Of a stretch of 64,000 nt of DNA, positions 51,654 to 62,193 are shown one piece after another. Source of the stretch: Staphylococcus equorum. GTDB taxonomy: Bacteria > Bacillota > Bacilli > Staphylococcales > Staphylococcaceae. Position 1 is the first letter of the stretch; every line of letters begins with the position of its first letter. The stretch spans positions 1,302,001-1,366,000 of the forward strand of contig NZ_CP118982.1 of assembly GCF_029024965.1 (NCBI RefSeq), written 5' to 3'. The translations under genes were made by a program, and so were the position numbers. The notes under the pieces are model-generated. The model made no database searches, was not told where the DNA came from, and was given only the letters and a program-made list of their open reading frames with translations.

Positions 51654-52016
51654 ATGGTCAAAGTATCAGAAACCTCACATTCCAATTTAGGAAAAATAGA
51701 AATTGCACCTGAGGTATTAACAGTTATAGCAAGTATTGCAACAGCTGAAATAAAAGGTATACAAGGTCATTTTAAAGAATTAAAGAATAGTAGTATTGAA
51801 AAATTCACTAGAAAGCAACTGAGCAAAGGTGTTAAAGTTGATACAAGAGAAGATGGTATCTATATTGATATATATTGTTCATTGTCTTACGGTATCAATA
51901 TTTCAGAAACAGCGAAAACAATCCAAAGTACTATTTTTAATTCTGTAACAACGATGACTACAATTGAACCTAGCCAAATCAATGTTCATATTACACATAT
52001 TGAACCAACCAATTAA
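51654..52016 (+). CDS. Asp23/Gls24 family envelope stress protein (YqhY-like)
   Basis: 120 residues with the GKIEIAPEVLTVIASIATAEIKGI start and YGINISETAKTIQ of the Asp23 family. It follows accC by 12 bases, as yqhY follows accC in Bacillus, where loss of yqhY affects acetyl-CoA carboxylase activity. A tuning role on Acc is inferred from this. Confidence 0.9.
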   Translation: MVKVSETSHSNLGKIEIAPEVLTVIASIATAEIKGIQGHFKELKNSSIEKFTRKQLSKGVKVDTREDGIYIDIYCSLSYGINISETAKTIQSTIFNSVTTMTTIEPSQINVHITHIEPTN

Positions 52017-52058
52017 AATTATATAAGCAAATTTACTTTAAATACATTTTGTAGATAT

Positions 52059-52092
52059 GTAATAACGAATATTTTAATGTATTTGTTATTAC
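52059..52092 (+). terminator. Hairpin between asp23-like gene and nusB
   Basis: GTAATAAC (52059-52066) pairs with GTTATTAC (52085-52092), with further AT pairing inside. The T-run is weak, so it may only attenuate or mark an RNA processing point. Confidence 0.45.
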
Positions 52093-52138
52093 GTTTCTCA
52101 AATGATTTATAAAAATACAATGCTTGAAGGAGTTTATA

Positions 52139-52525
52139 ATGAGTCGAAAAGAATCCAGAACACAAGCCTTTCAAACTCTTTTTCAACTTGAAATGAAAAA
52201 TAGCGAATTAACAATTGAAGAAGCAATTAGTTTTATTAAAGATGAAAACCCAGACTTAGAATTCGATTTTATCAACTGGTTAGTAACTGGAGTAAAAGAT
52301 CATGAAACGATTTTAGATGAAAAAATCCAACCACATTTAAAAGATTGGACACTAGACCGTTTATTGAAAACAGATCGCATTATCTTAAGAATGTCTACTT
52401 TTGAATTGTTACATAGTTCAACACCACAAAAAGTAATTATAAATGAAGCTGTTGAGTTAGCGAAACAATTCAGCGATGATGATCATTATAAATTTATCAA
52501 TGGTGTATTGAGCAATATTGAATAA
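52139..52525 (+). CDS. nusB: Transcription antitermination protein NusB
   Basis: rRNA antitermination factor that works with NusE/S10, 128 residues. Start [17 protein letters not shown], end [15 protein letters not shown] at 52139 follows GAAGGAG; the earlier in-frame codon at 52124 precedes this site and is rejected. Confidence 0.95.
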   Translation: MSRKESRTQAFQTLFQLEMKNSELTIEEAISFIKDENPDLEFDFINWLVTGVKDHETILDEKIQPHLKDWTLDRLLKTDRIILRMSTFELLHSSTPQKVIINEAVELAKQFSDDDHYKFINGVLSNIE

Positions 52526-52539
52526 AAGAGTGATATAAA

Positions 52540-53877
52540 ATGGCAGACTATTTAAGTGTTTCCGCATTAACTAAATATATTAAATACAAATTTGACCAAG
52601 ACCCACATTTACAATCTGTATTGATTAAAGGGGAACTGTCTAACTTTAAAAAGCATAGCAGTGGTCATCTTTATTTCAATGTCAAAGATAAAAACAGTGT
52701 CATTAGTGCAATGATGTTTAAAGGCAATGCTTCTAAAATTGATTTCGATCCTAAAGAAGGTGATGAAGTACTATTAGAAGCACGCGTTTCTGTTTATGAG
52801 CGTAGAGGGAATTATCAAATCTATGTTAATAAAATGCATATTGACGGGGTAGGTAATTTATATCAAAAATTAGAACAATTAAAAAAGAAATTAACTAAAG
52901 ATGGTTTTTTTGATCAAAATCATAAAAAGTTAATCCCTAAATTCCCCCAAAAAATAGCAGTGTTAACTGCAGGTACTGGAGCGGCAATTAGAGATATTCA
53001 TACAACGATAAATAGTCGATATCCACTAGCTGAACAAGTTCAAATTAATACTTTAGTACAAGGTGAACAAGCTAAAAATGATATAGTCGAAAAGATACAA
53101 CAGGCTGATCAATTAAATGTTGATACAATTATCATAGGTCGTGGTGGTGGTTCTATAGAAGATTTATGGAACTTTAACGAAGAAGATGTTGTGAAAGCAA
53201 TATATTTTTGTGAAACACCAATCATATCCGCTGTTGGACATGAAACTGATTTTACATTAAGTGACTTCGTAGCTGATGTGCGTGCTGCTACACCAACACA
53301 AGCAGCAGTAATGGCTACACCAGATCAATATGAATTACGTCAATATTTAAAGCAAACGAACCTTTCACTCACCCGTTTTATCAAACAACATATGCAACAA
53401 CAAAGAAAACACTTAGAACATGTATCTTCATATTACAAATTTCAAACACCAACTTTGTTATATGACCAACAAATTCAAAAACGTGATGACCTAGAAAAGC
53501 AGTTAAGCCTATCAATGAATTTGAGAATTAAAAATGAACAGCAACAATTACAACTATTAACTAATAAATTTAACTTGAAGAATTTCAAACAAAATATTAA
53601 TAGAGAACAATTAACAAATAATCAAAAGCGCATAGATTTAAATAAAGTCATAAATAATTTTATTACCAATCAACAAAATAAACTTACTAGTAAACTAGAA
53701 AGCTTAAATAATCTCAGTCCAACAAACACAATGTTACGTGGCTATACAATTGTGAATAAAGATGATGATGTAATAACGAGTACGAATGACTTAGCTGAAA
53801 ATGATAACATTGTATTAACGATGAAAGATGGCGTTGTTGATGCACAAGTTAAGAAAGTAAGGTGTAAAGATGAGTAA
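52540..53877 (+). CDS. xseA: Exodeoxyribonuclease VII large subunit
   Basis: 445 residues. N-terminal OB fold ([37 protein letters not shown]), central catalytic part with GTGAAIRDI and [17 protein letters not shown], and [26 protein letters not shown], then a long coiled coil. Overlaps xseB by eight bases. Confidence 0.96.
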   Translation: MADYLSVSALTKYIKYKFDQDPHLQSVLIKGELSNFKKHSSGHLYFNVKDKNSVISAMMFKGNASKIDFDPKEGDEVLLEARVSVYERRGNYQIYVNKMHIDGVGNLYQKLEQLKKKLTKDGFFDQNHKKLIPKFPQKIAVLTAGTGAAIRDIHTTINSRYPLAEQVQINTLVQGEQAKNDIVEKIQQADQLNVDTIIIGRGGGSIEDLWNFNEEDVVKAIYFCETPIISAVGHETDFTLSDFVADVRAATPTQAAVMATPDQYELRQYLKQTNLSLTRFIKQHMQQQRKHLEHVSSYYKFQTPTLLYDQQIQKRDDLEKQLSLSMNLRIKNEQQQLQLLTNKFNLKNFKQNINREQLTNNQKRIDLNKVINNFITNQQNKLTSKLESLNNLSPTNTMLRGYTIVNKDDDVITSTNDLAENDNIVLTMKDGVVDAQVKKVRCKDE

Positions 53878-54106
53878 TAGTAATTCACAAAGTTTTGAAG
53901 AAATGATGAAAGAACTCGAAGGCATCGTTCAAAAACTTGATAATGAAAATGTTTCATTAGAAGAATCATTAAATTTATATCAACGTGGTATGAAATTATC
54001 TGCCACTTGTGATGAAACATTAAAAGATGCTGAAAAGAAAGTTAATGAGCTCATGACTGATGAAAATGTTGAAAATGAGGAGACGATTGATAACGATGGC
54101 GAATAA
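53870..54106 (+). CDS. xseB: Exodeoxyribonuclease VII small subunit
   Basis: 78 residues, two helices, with [27 protein letters not shown] typical of XseB, and an acidic tail. AAGGTG precedes ATG. Overlaps both neighbours. Confidence 0.95.
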   Translation: MSNSNSQSFEEMMKELEGIVQKLDNENVSLEESLNLYQRGMKLSATCDETLKDAEKKVNELMTDENVENEETIDNDGE

Positions 54107-54977
54107 CAAAATGAATAATTTAATAGAAGAAATTAATCAAAAGTTATCTACAACTGTTCCAGAGTCTTCACTCAACACTAATATTGAAGAAAGTATGCGT
54201 TATTCTTTAGAAGCAGGCGGTAAACGAATAAGACCTGTCTTATTATTACTAACTTTAGATATGTTATCAAATGAATATAAATCCGGATTATCATCTGCCT
54301 TAGGTTTAGAAATAGTTCACACATATTCATTAATTCACGATGATTTGCCACCGTTAGACAATGATGATTATCGTAGAGGAAAACCTACAAATCATAAAGT
54401 TTTTGGCGAATGGAAAGCGATACTTGCTGGAGATGCGCTACTTACCAAAGCCTTTGAAATCATTACCAATGACACTAGTCTAACTGATACAGTTAAAATC
54501 AAACTGGTTAAACGTTTATCTTATGCGAGTGGGCACTTAGGTATGGTGGGTGGACAAGCATTAGACATGCAAAGTGAAGGCTCATCTATAGATTTAAATA
54601 CACTCGAAAAAATTCATAAAGCTAAGACTGGTGAGTTACTTAAGTTTGCGGTTATGGCTGCAGTAGATATTGCAGAACCAGAGCAAGCTGTGGCAGATTT
54701 GTTAGAAACATACAGTGAACATTTAGGTTTAATGTTTCAAATTAAAGATGATTTACTGGATATCTATGGCGACGAAACAAAATTAGGCAAAGCAGTAGGT
54801 AGTGATATTGAAAATGATAAAAGTACTTACGTATCTTTATTAGGTCAAACTGGCGCAGAAGAGAAGCTGAAATTTCACTCTGATGCTGCATATCAGTGCT
54901 TAAATGAATTGCCAGAATCATATAATACTCAAGATCTTGAAAGTATTATTGAATTATTTAATAATCGTGAATCATAA
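54096..54977 (+). CDS. ispA: Farnesyl diphosphate synthase (polyprenyl synthetase family)
   Basis: Condenses IPP with DMAPP/GPP to farnesyl-PP, 293 residues. First Asp-rich motif [10 protein letters not shown], second DDLLD. ATG at 54096, behind GAGGAGACG, lies inside the last codons of xseB; earlier in-frame ATGs at 54060-54075 would precede the binding site. Confidence 0.95.
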   Translation: MANNKMNNLIEEINQKLSTTVPESSLNTNIEESMRYSLEAGGKRIRPVLLLLTLDMLSNEYKSGLSSALGLEIVHTYSLIHDDLPPLDNDDYRRGKPTNHKVFGEWKAILAGDALLTKAFEIITNDTSLTDTVKIKLVKRLSYASGHLGMVGGQALDMQSEGSSIDLNTLEKIHKAKTGELLKFAVMAAVDIAEPEQAVADLLETYSEHLGLMFQIKDDLLDIYGDETKLGKAVGSDIENDKSTYVSLLGQTGAEEKLKFHSDAAYQCLNELPESYNTQDLESIIELFNNRES

Positions 54978-55058
54978 TACGACACTTTAGATAATTATTT
55001 ATAACGTTTTCTACCTTTAAATATTGCTCAGTAGAAGAAAACAATTAACTGCTCAAGA

Positions 55059-55090
55059 AATCATGCTACGTATATGTAGTGTGATTTTTT
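55059..55090 (+). terminator. Terminator of the accB-ispA operon
   Basis: AATCATGCTAC (55059-55069) pairs with GTAGTGTGATT (55076-55086) including two G-T pairs, then T. A weaker hairpin GTTTTCTAC/GTAGAAGAAAAC precedes it. The remaining gap to argR contains only its promoter region. Confidence 0.82.
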
Positions 55091-55275
55091 ATTGATTAAA
55101 TATATATTATTCAATAATTATTCATCAATTCAATAATTTCTTTACATAATATACTAAATTTTCACAACAATTATATGTATGCTTTATAGTGACATTTTAC
55201 TGATATATAGCATAATTAACGTAATATATTTAACGATATTTCGAATTAACTTTAGTAGTAGAATTCACATGCTTG

Positions 55276-55301
55276 TGGTAAAATAAATGTATAAATATTC
55301 G
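55276..55301 (+). promoter_or_regulatory. argR promoter with candidate ARG box
   Basis: TGGTAAAAT (55276-55284) is an extended -10. TGTATAAATATTCG (55288-55301) matches the ARG box TGAATNNNNATTCA at most positions and lies at the start of the transcript, which would give autoregulation. Confidence 0.5.
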
Positions 55302-55319
55302 TTTATAGAGGTGCTATAC

Positions 55320-55772
55320 ATGGCTAAAAAATCAGTGAGACATATAAAGATACGAGAAATTATTTCAAATGAAAAGATAGAAACACAAGATGAATTGGTA
55401 AAGCGTTTAAATGAGTACGAGTTGAATGTAACTCAAGCAACAGTTTCAAGAGACATTAAAGAATTACAACTTATAAAGGTACCGACGCCTGCAGGACAAT
55501 ATGTCTATAGTTTGCCAAATGATCGAAAATATCATCCTTTAGAAAAATTAGGTCGATATTTAATGGATTCTTTTGTAAACATTGATGGAACAGGCAATTT
55601 ACTAGTTCTAAAAACATTACCTGGTAATGCTCAATCAATCGGTGCAATTTTAGACCAAATTGACTGGGAAGAAGTTTTAGGGACTATTTGTGGTGATGAT
55701 ACTTGTTTAATTATCTGTAGAGATGATTCTGCGAGCGAAAAAATTAAGACACGCATCTTTAATTTATTATAA
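55320..55772 (+). CDS. argR: Arginine repressor ArgR/AhrC
   Basis: Hexameric arginine-responsive regulator, 150 residues. N-terminal wHTH with [18 protein letters not shown] and [14 protein letters not shown], and C-terminal arginine-binding domain with [14 protein letters not shown] at 55320 follows AGAGGTGC; the in-frame 55287 start lies before it. Paired with recN as in Bacillus ahrC-recN. Confidence 0.95.
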   Translation: MAKKSVRHIKIREIISNEKIETQDELVKRLNEYELNVTQATVSRDIKELQLIKVPTPAGQYVYSLPNDRKYHPLEKLGRYLMDSFVNIDGTGNLLVLKTLPGNAQSIGAILDQIDWEEVLGTICGDDTCLIICRDDSASEKIKTRIFNLL

Positions 55773-55793
55773 GTATAAGGAAGTGATATAAGG

Positions 55794-57473
55794 ATGCTAC
55801 AAACTTTATCTATTAAGCAATTTGCAATCATTGATGAATTAGAAGTGCATTTTGGTGAGGGCTTAACAGTATTAAGTGGTGAAACAGGCGCAGGAAAATC
55901 TATCATCATTGATGCAATTGGTCAACTCATTGGCATGCGTGCTTCTTCAAATTATGTAAGGCATGGTGAAAAGAAATCAATTATTGAAGGTATCTTTGAC
56001 ATCGATGAAAGTAAAGAAGCTATTTCCATTTTACGTGATTTATCAATTGATATAGACGAAGATTTTTTATTAGTTAAAAGAGAAATCTTTAGTTCTGGAA
56101 AAAGTATGTGTAGAATTAATAATCAAATTGTTACACTACAAGACTTGCGAAAAATAATGCAAGAATTGTTAGATATACATGGTCAACATGAAACGCAATC
56201 ATTATTAAAGCAAAAATATCATTTACAATTATTAGATAATTATGCAGAGGATACATATAAACCTTTGCTTGATGATTATGTATCTACTTTTGATCAATAT
56301 AGAGCTAAAAAGAAAGAGCTTGAAGATTTGCAAACTGCAGATCAAGCACTACTTCAGCGACTAGATTTACTTAAATTTCAATATGAGGAATTACAGGAAG
56401 CACAATTAACTGATGGAGAAGTTTCACAACTTGAAACAGACATTAAACGCATTCAAAACTCTGAAAATTTAAGCTTAGCTCTAAACAATGCACATCTAAC
56501 ATTAACTGATGAACATGCAATTACCGATCGTTTGTATGAGTTAAGTAATCAACTTCAGTCAATTAGTGATATCTTACCTGATAAATATGATCGACTTAAA
56601 GAAGATGTAGATCAATTTTATTACACCTTAGATGATGCGAAACATCAGCTATATGATGAACTCACAAATACTGAATTTGACGAACAATATCTTAATGAAC
56701 TAGAAGCTAGAATGAACGTATTAAATAGCTTGAAACGTAAATATGGTAAAGATATTAGTGAACTCATTGTCTATCAAGATAAATTGGACGATGAAATCAA
56801 CAAAATTGAGAATTATGAAGAGAGTACGTCACAATTACGTGAAGAAATAGAATCACTTTATGATAAAGTTTTCAGATTAGGTAAAAAATTATCTCAAGAA
56901 CGTCGTGTTGTAGCTCAGTCGCTGCGAGACAATATTGTGGATGAAATTCAAAACTTACAAATGAAGGACGCGAACTTAGAAATTTCCTTTAAACCTTTAG
57001 ATGCACCTAACCGTGAAGGCATTGAATTTGTAGAATTTTTAATTAGTCCTAATAAAGGTGAACCGCTTAAAAGCTTAAATAAAATCGCTTCTGGAGGAGA
57101 ATTATCTAGAATTATGCTGGCGCTCAAAACAATCTTTGTAAAAACAAGAGGTCAAACAGCTATTTTATTTGATGAAGTAGATTCTGGTGTTTCAGGTCAA
57201 GCAGCACAAAAAATGGCTCAGAAAATGAAAGACCTAGCACAACACATACAAGTAATCTGCATTTCTCATTTACCACAAGTAGCTACAATGAGTGATCAAC
57301 ATTTATTTATTAGTAAAACTTCTAAAGATGATAGAACTACTACTCATGTTAAAGAATTATCCGGTGAAGAACGTATTGATGAAGTAGCAAGAATGATTTC
57401 CGGAGCTAGTGTTACTGAGCTTACGCGTCAAAATGCTAAGGAAATGATAGAACAAAATCATCTTAATGATTAA
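55794..57473 (+). CDS. recN: DNA repair protein RecN
   Basis: SMC-like ATPase early in double-strand break repair, 559 residues. Walker A GETGAGKS near 30, long coiled-coil arms (about 160-360), signature LASGGELSRIMLALK type, Walker B ILFDEVDSGVSG. AAGGAAGTGATA precedes ATG. Confidence 0.96.
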   Translation: MLQTLSIKQFAIIDELEVHFGEGLTVLSGETGAGKSIIIDAIGQLIGMRASSNYVRHGEKKSIIEGIFDIDESKEAISILRDLSIDIDEDFLLVKREIFSSGKSMCRINNQIVTLQDLRKIMQELLDIHGQHETQSLLKQKYHLQLLDNYAEDTYKPLLDDYVSTFDQYRAKKKELEDLQTADQALLQRLDLLKFQYEELQEAQLTDGEVSQLETDIKRIQNSENLSLALNNAHLTLTDEHAITDRLYELSNQLQSISDILPDKYDRLKEDVDQFYYTLDDAKHQLYDELTNTEFDEQYLNELEARMNVLNSLKRKYGKDISELIVYQDKLDDEINKIENYEESTSQLREEIESLYDKVFRLGKKLSQERRVVAQSLRDNIVDEIQNLQMKDANLEISFKPLDAPNREGIEFVEFLISPNKGEPLKSLNKIASGGELSRIMLALKTIFVKTRGQTAILFDEVDSGVSGQAAQKMAQKMKDLAQHIQVICISHLPQVATMSDQHLFISKTSKDDRTTTHVKELSGEERIDEVARMISGASVTELTRQNAKEMIEQNHLND

Positions 57474-57525
57474 TAATGCGAACGTATAAATACTACTTTA
57501 CTTATATGGAAAGGTGTTGGTTTTC

Positions 57526-58422
57526 ATGCAATATCAACATTTAATTAATCCGACTACAACTTTAAAGGGTAATATAGCCATTTTATATGCAAATGATGAA
57601 AAGATGCTCTCAGTCGTGACAGAAGCACTAACTTTAACAGATATAGAAGTGTTCTTATATGATACACATGATTTAACTGAAATCATAAGATCTTTTAATA
57701 TAGATGCACGATTATTAAACAGAATTCACATTTATACATTTGAAGATGAAAATGAATTATTTAAACAATGTGCACAAGATTTATCACGCGGAAAAGTTTC
57801 GATATTAATGAAAGGTAATTTAACGTCTTCCTCATTATTATCTTTTGTTTTAAGTAATAAAAATTTCTTAGAAAATCATGGTTTTCTAAGTCATGTCGCA
57901 TGTTTCGATATACCGAATTATCATAAAACATTAATGATGAGTGATGTTGCTTTAAACATTTCACCTTCAGTAGAAGAAAAGAGACAAATCATTAAAAATT
58001 TATCGCTATTTAGTAAGGCATTGGGTTATGAACAGTTTAAAGTAGGTTTATTATCATCTGTCGAAAAAGTTACAAGAAAAATATCATCTTCTACAGATTC
58101 TGAAAAAATCAAAAATATTTTTAATAGAGATTGGGATGATTATTTAATTGTTGACGGTCCTCTAGCTTTAGATAACGCGATAAGCATGGAAAGTGTTATT
58201 AAGAAAAATATTAAGTCTACAGTAGCTGGTGACGTAGATGCATTGCTTGTATCGCATATTGATGTTGGTAACGCGTTATACAAATCATTCACATACTTTG
58301 CTGATGCACGTGTAGCAAGTCTAGTTTTAGGCGCAAAATTCCCAATTGTACTTACTTCTAGAGCTGATAATAAACAAAATAAACTCGATTCATTGTTGTT
58401 AGCCCTAAAAGTTTTAAATTAA
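57526..58422 (+). CDS. ptb: Phosphate butyryltransferase
   Basis: Converts butyryl- or branched-chain acyl-CoA and phosphate to acyl phosphate, 298 residues, PTA/PTB family. The C-terminal core DYLIVDGPLALDNAISMES and VAGDVDALLVSHIDVGNALYK is clear. ATG at 57526 follows GAAAGGTGTTGG. With Buk it links branched-chain keto acid oxidation to ATP. Confidence 0.92.
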   Translation: MQYQHLINPTTTLKGNIAILYANDEKMLSVVTEALTLTDIEVFLYDTHDLTEIIRSFNIDARLLNRIHIYTFEDENELFKQCAQDLSRGKVSILMKGNLTSSSLLSFVLSNKNFLENHGFLSHVACFDIPNYHKTLMMSDVALNISPSVEEKRQIIKNLSLFSKALGYEQFKVGLLSSVEKVTRKISSSTDSEKIKNIFNRDWDDYLIVDGPLALDNAISMESVIKKNIKSTVAGDVDALLVSHIDVGNALYKSFTYFADARVASLVLGAKFPIVLTSRADNKQNKLDSLLLALKVLN

Positions 58423-58685
58423 CCTTGCTATGAAAGCCTCATTTTACTTGTTGCGATTAAAAATAGGTTATTAATTTTATATTTTGTCTATTTGATGTAA
58501 AATATAAGTGGATATTATAAATAGTTTAATATAATCCTTTTATGTGCGATGACTTTTCAATATTGACTACTTATTTCAAATTTGAATCTTGTAAACTAGC
58601 CGTTGCATAATAATAAATAAACTATGTTCTCTTAGCAGATAGAGTTAATACTTTCTATTTTATTTTCAATAAAGAAGGTGAGGCA

Positions 58686-59747
58686 ATGTCTCAAATTTTA
58701 GTGCTTAATTTAGGAAGCACATCTTCTAAGGTTGCTATTTACACAGATGCGTATTGCAATTATAACGAAACAATACGGCATGATTTTGAAATTACTTCCT
58801 TAAATCTGATAGAGCAAATCAAACATCGACGATTTGAAATTGAACATTTTGTGAAAAAAGTAGCTGACGTAAATTTTAGCGACTTTGATGGAATTGCGTG
58901 TAGAGGAGGATTATTAAAACCTATACGTGGCGGTGTCTATACAATTAACGAAACAATGTATAATGATCTTCGAACATTTAAATACGGCAACCATGCATCT
59001 AATTTAAGTGGTGTTATCGGTTATGAATTAAGTCAAGATCTTCAAATACCTGTTTTTACAATTGACCCTGTAGTTGTAGATGAATTAATGGATATTGCTA
59101 GAGTTACAGGTATTAAAGGTATAAAACGAAGGTGTATTTTTCATGCATTAAACCAAAAAGCTGTTGCAAGCTTATATGCAAATACATCCAATAAAACATA
59201 TAAACAAGTTAACGTTATTGTTGCGCATATGGGTGGTGGTATAACTGTTGGAGCACATAAACAGGGTCTTGTCGTTGATGTGAATGTAGGCTTGCTAGGC
59301 GAAGGTCCTTTTAGTCCTGAACGTGCAGGTTCGATACCAAATGATTTGTTATATGAATATGGCTATAAACGCAATTTTACACCACAAGAAATGAATCACT
59401 TTTTGAGCAAAAAAGGTGGTTTTGTTAATATGTTTAATACAAATGATTTAAAAGGGTTGTCACATAAATATGAATCAGATAATGATGTAAAACTAGCGTT
59501 TGATGCTTTAGCATATCAAGTCGCGAAGGCGATTGGCGAACGCGCAATCGTTTTTAAAGGAAACGTTGATCAAGTCATCCTTACTGGAGGACTGAGTTAT
59601 AATAAAACACTAACATCCTTAATCCAATCTTATGTCGATTGGATAGCACCAGTAACAATTTATCCCGGTGAAAAAGAAATGGATGCTTTAGCGACTCGCA
59701 CATCGCTTGTTTTAGAAGGTATAGAAAGTGCTAAAGTTTATAGTTAG
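58686..59747 (+). CDS. buk: Butyrate kinase (branched-chain fatty acid kinase)
   Basis: Acetokinase-family enzyme making ATP from acyl phosphate, 353 residues. Start VLNLGSTSSKVAIY, VAHMGGGITVGAH, ILTGGLSYN. AGAAGGTGAGGC precedes ATG. The 263-base gap before it has no ORF and no clear terminator, only a possible own promoter region. In the same direction as lpd-bkd. Confidence 0.94.
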   Translation: MSQILVLNLGSTSSKVAIYTDAYCNYNETIRHDFEITSLNLIEQIKHRRFEIEHFVKKVADVNFSDFDGIACRGGLLKPIRGGVYTINETMYNDLRTFKYGNHASNLSGVIGYELSQDLQIPVFTIDPVVVDELMDIARVTGIKGIKRRCIFHALNQKAVASLYANTSNKTYKQVNVIVAHMGGGITVGAHKQGLVVDVNVGLLGEGPFSPERAGSIPNDLLYEYGYKRNFTPQEMNHFLSKKGGFVNMFNTNDLKGLSHKYESDNDVKLAFDALAYQVAKAIGERAIVFKGNVDQVILTGGLSYNKTLTSLIQSYVDWIAPVTIYPGEKEMDALATRTSLVLEGIESAKVYS

Positions 59748-59757
59748 GAGTGCAAGC

Positions 59758-61179
59758 ATGTCAGAAGAAAAATATGATTTAGTAATATTAGGCGGAGGTA
59801 CAGCCGGTTATGTCTCGGCAATCCGAGCATCTCAACTTGGCAAAAAAGTTGCACTTGTAGAAAAGTCATTACTTGGAGGCACTTGTTTACATAAAGGATG
59901 TATCCCGACAAAAGCACTTTTAAAATCAGCAGAAGTTATGCATACAGTTAAAAATTCAAGTGAATTTGGCGTTGATATAAACGATTTTAAATTGAACTTT
60001 TCACGCGTTCAGGAACGTAAACATGAAGTCGTAAATCAAATGTTTAACGGTGTGAAACATTTAATGGACCATAATAAAATAGATGTATTTAATGGTACGG
60101 GTCGTTTATTAGGACCTTCAATATTTTCACCACAAAGTGGTACTGTTTCAGTAGAATTTGAAGATGGTGAGTCAGAGTTAATCCCTAATAATAACGTGTT
60201 GATTTGTACTGGTTCTCAACCAATGGAACTACCATTTTTGCCATTTGATCATAATATCGTCCTATCTAGTGACGATATTTTAAATCTTGAGCATCTACCA
60301 AGTTCTATCGCAATTGTTGGAGGTGGTGTAATTGGTTTAGAATTTGCATCATTACTTGTAGATTTTGGTGTCGATGTATCAGTGATTGAAGCTGGAGAAC
60401 GTATTCTACCAACTGAAAGTAAATCAGTAGCAAAAGTATTAAAGCAAGAATTAACTGAGCGCGGCGTAATGTTTTATGAAAATACGCAACTAGGTGAAGA
60501 AAATATTATAATTGATGAAAATAAAATTACAATAACCCTGAATGATGCATCAATTACATTCGATAAGGCTCTTGTTTCGATAGGTCGTAAACCGAATACT
60601 GATGATATCGGACTAAACAATACTAAAATCAAGCTGACTGATAAAAACCATATCACCGTCAATGAATATCAACAAACTGAAGATAAGCATATTTACGCTG
60701 CTGGTGATTGTATTGGTAAATTGCAACTTGCACACGTGGGTTCAAAAGAAGGGATCACCGCTATCGAACATATGTTTGAATCATCGCCACTACCGGTAGA
60801 TTATCTAAAAATGCCAAGATGTGTTTATAGTAAACCTGAAGTAGCGAGTATTGGCAAAAATATAGAACAAGCCAAAGCAGAAAATATTAAAGCACGTGCA
60901 GTAAAAGTGCCGTTTAAAGCAATTGGTAAAGCGGTAATTGAGGAAACAGGAAATCAAAGTGGTTTTTGTGAAGTCGTAATCGATCAAGAAAATGATACTG
61001 TATTAGGACTGAATATGATTGGACCTCATGTTACAGAACTGATAAATGAAGTATCATTATTCCAATTTATGAATGGTTCAACATTAGAACTTGGTTTAAC
61101 AACCCATGCACATCCTTCTCTTTCTGAAGTACTAATGGAATTAGGATTAAAAGTTGAGAATAGATCGATTCACGTTTAA
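59758..61179 (+). CDS. lpd: Dihydrolipoyl dehydrogenase (E3) of branched-chain keto acid dehydrogenase
   Basis: FAD flavoprotein that reoxidises dihydrolipoyl groups, 473 residues. FAD motif ILGGGTAGYVSAI, redox cysteines C43 and C48 (GGTCLHKGCIPTK), NAD motif VGGGVIGLEFA, and catalytic HAHPSLSE. ATG at 59758 follows TTAGGAGTGCAAGC; the longer 59728 reading overlaps buk. Located with bkdAA/AB/B, so it serves that complex. Confidence 0.94.
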   Translation: MSEEKYDLVILGGGTAGYVSAIRASQLGKKVALVEKSLLGGTCLHKGCIPTKALLKSAEVMHTVKNSSEFGVDINDFKLNFSRVQERKHEVVNQMFNGVKHLMDHNKIDVFNGTGRLLGPSIFSPQSGTVSVEFEDGESELIPNNNVLICTGSQPMELPFLPFDHNIVLSSDDILNLEHLPSSIAIVGGGVIGLEFASLLVDFGVDVSVIEAGERILPTESKSVAKVLKQELTERGVMFYENTQLGEENIIIDENKITITLNDASITFDKALVSIGRKPNTDDIGLNNTKIKLTDKNHITVNEYQQTEDKHIYAAGDCIGKLQLAHVGSKEGITAIEHMFESSPLPVDYLKMPRCVYSKPEVASIGKNIEQAKAENIKARAVKVPFKAIGKAVIEETGNQSGFCEVVIDQENDTVLGLNMIGPHVTELINEVSLFQFMNGSTLELGLTTHAHPSLSEVLMELGLKVENRSIHV

Positions 61180-61194
61180 TAAGGAGGCAATAAA

Positions 61195-62193
61195 ATGTTT
61201 GATTATAAATCAGTAGGCTTAGAAAAAGAAGACCTACAAGCAATGTACAAATGGATGGACTTAGGTCGTAAAATAGATGAACGTATGTGGCTACTAAATC
61301 GTGCAGGCAAAATCCCCTTTGTCATTAGCTGCCAAGGACAAGAAGCAACACAAATAGGTATGGCTTACGCTATGCAAAAAGGTGATATTTCGTCACCTTA
61401 TTATAGAGATTTAGCACTTGTAACTTATTTAGGTATGACACCACTAAATTCTATGTTAGCTGCTTTTGGTAAACGTGATGATATCAACTCGGGTGGAAAA
61501 CAAATGCCTTCTCATTTTGGTCAAAGTGACATAGGCATGCTTTCTCAAGGTTCTCCAGTAGGAACTCAAATTTTACACGCTGTTGGTGCTGCTTTATCCT
61601 TGAAAATGGATAAGAAACCGAACATAGCAATGACAACTGTCGGTGAAGGCAGTTCAAACCAAGGTGATTTTCACGAAGGTTTGAACTTTGCAGGAGTACA
61701 TAAATTACCGTTTATTTGTGTAATCGAAAATAATAAATACGCGATTTCAGTACCTGATTCACTTCAATATGGTGCTGAAAAACTTTCTGACCGCGCCATT
61801 GGCTATGGAATACATGGTGAGCATGTGGATGGAAATGATCCAATAGCTATGTATAAAGTAATGAAAGAAGCTAGAGAACGCGCTTTAAATGGTGGTGGGT
61901 CAACACTTATTGAAGCTATGTGTACAAGAATGACTGCTCATTCATCTGATGATGATGATAAGTATCGTCCAAAAGAAGAGCGTGATGAACTTAAATCTTT
62001 AGATTGTAACCTTAAATTTAAAGCATTTTTACTTGAAGAAGGTTTTATTGATGAAGACTGGTTAGATGATTTAGAGAAAGAACATAAAGAAATAGTCAAT
62101 CAAGCAACTAAAGAAGCTGAGCAAGCACCTTATCCATCAGCAGAAGAAACTTATACGCATGTTTATGAAGAAGGAGGCTCAAACAATGGCTAA
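61195..62193 (+). CDS. bkdAA: 2-oxoisovalerate dehydrogenase E1 alpha
   Basis: TPP-dependent decarboxylase subunit, 332 residues. YYRDLALV and the TPP/Mg motif GEGSSNQGDFHEGLNFAG (Glu where many have Asp), and the phosphorylation-loop-like region TAHSSDDDDKYR. AAGGAGG precedes ATG. It makes branched-chain acyl-CoA used as primer for iso/anteiso fatty acids. Confidence 0.94.
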   Translation: MFDYKSVGLEKEDLQAMYKWMDLGRKIDERMWLLNRAGKIPFVISCQGQEATQIGMAYAMQKGDISSPYYRDLALVTYLGMTPLNSMLAAFGKRDDINSGGKQMPSHFGQSDIGMLSQGSPVGTQILHAVGAALSLKMDKKPNIAMTTVGEGSSNQGDFHEGLNFAGVHKLPFICVIENNKYAISVPDSLQYGAEKLSDRAIGYGIHGEHVDGNDPIAMYKVMKEARERALNGGGSTLIEAMCTRMTAHSSDDDDKYRPKEERDELKSLDCNLKFKAFLLEEGFIDEDWLDDLEKEHKEIVNQATKEAEQAPYPSAEETYTHVYEEGGSNNG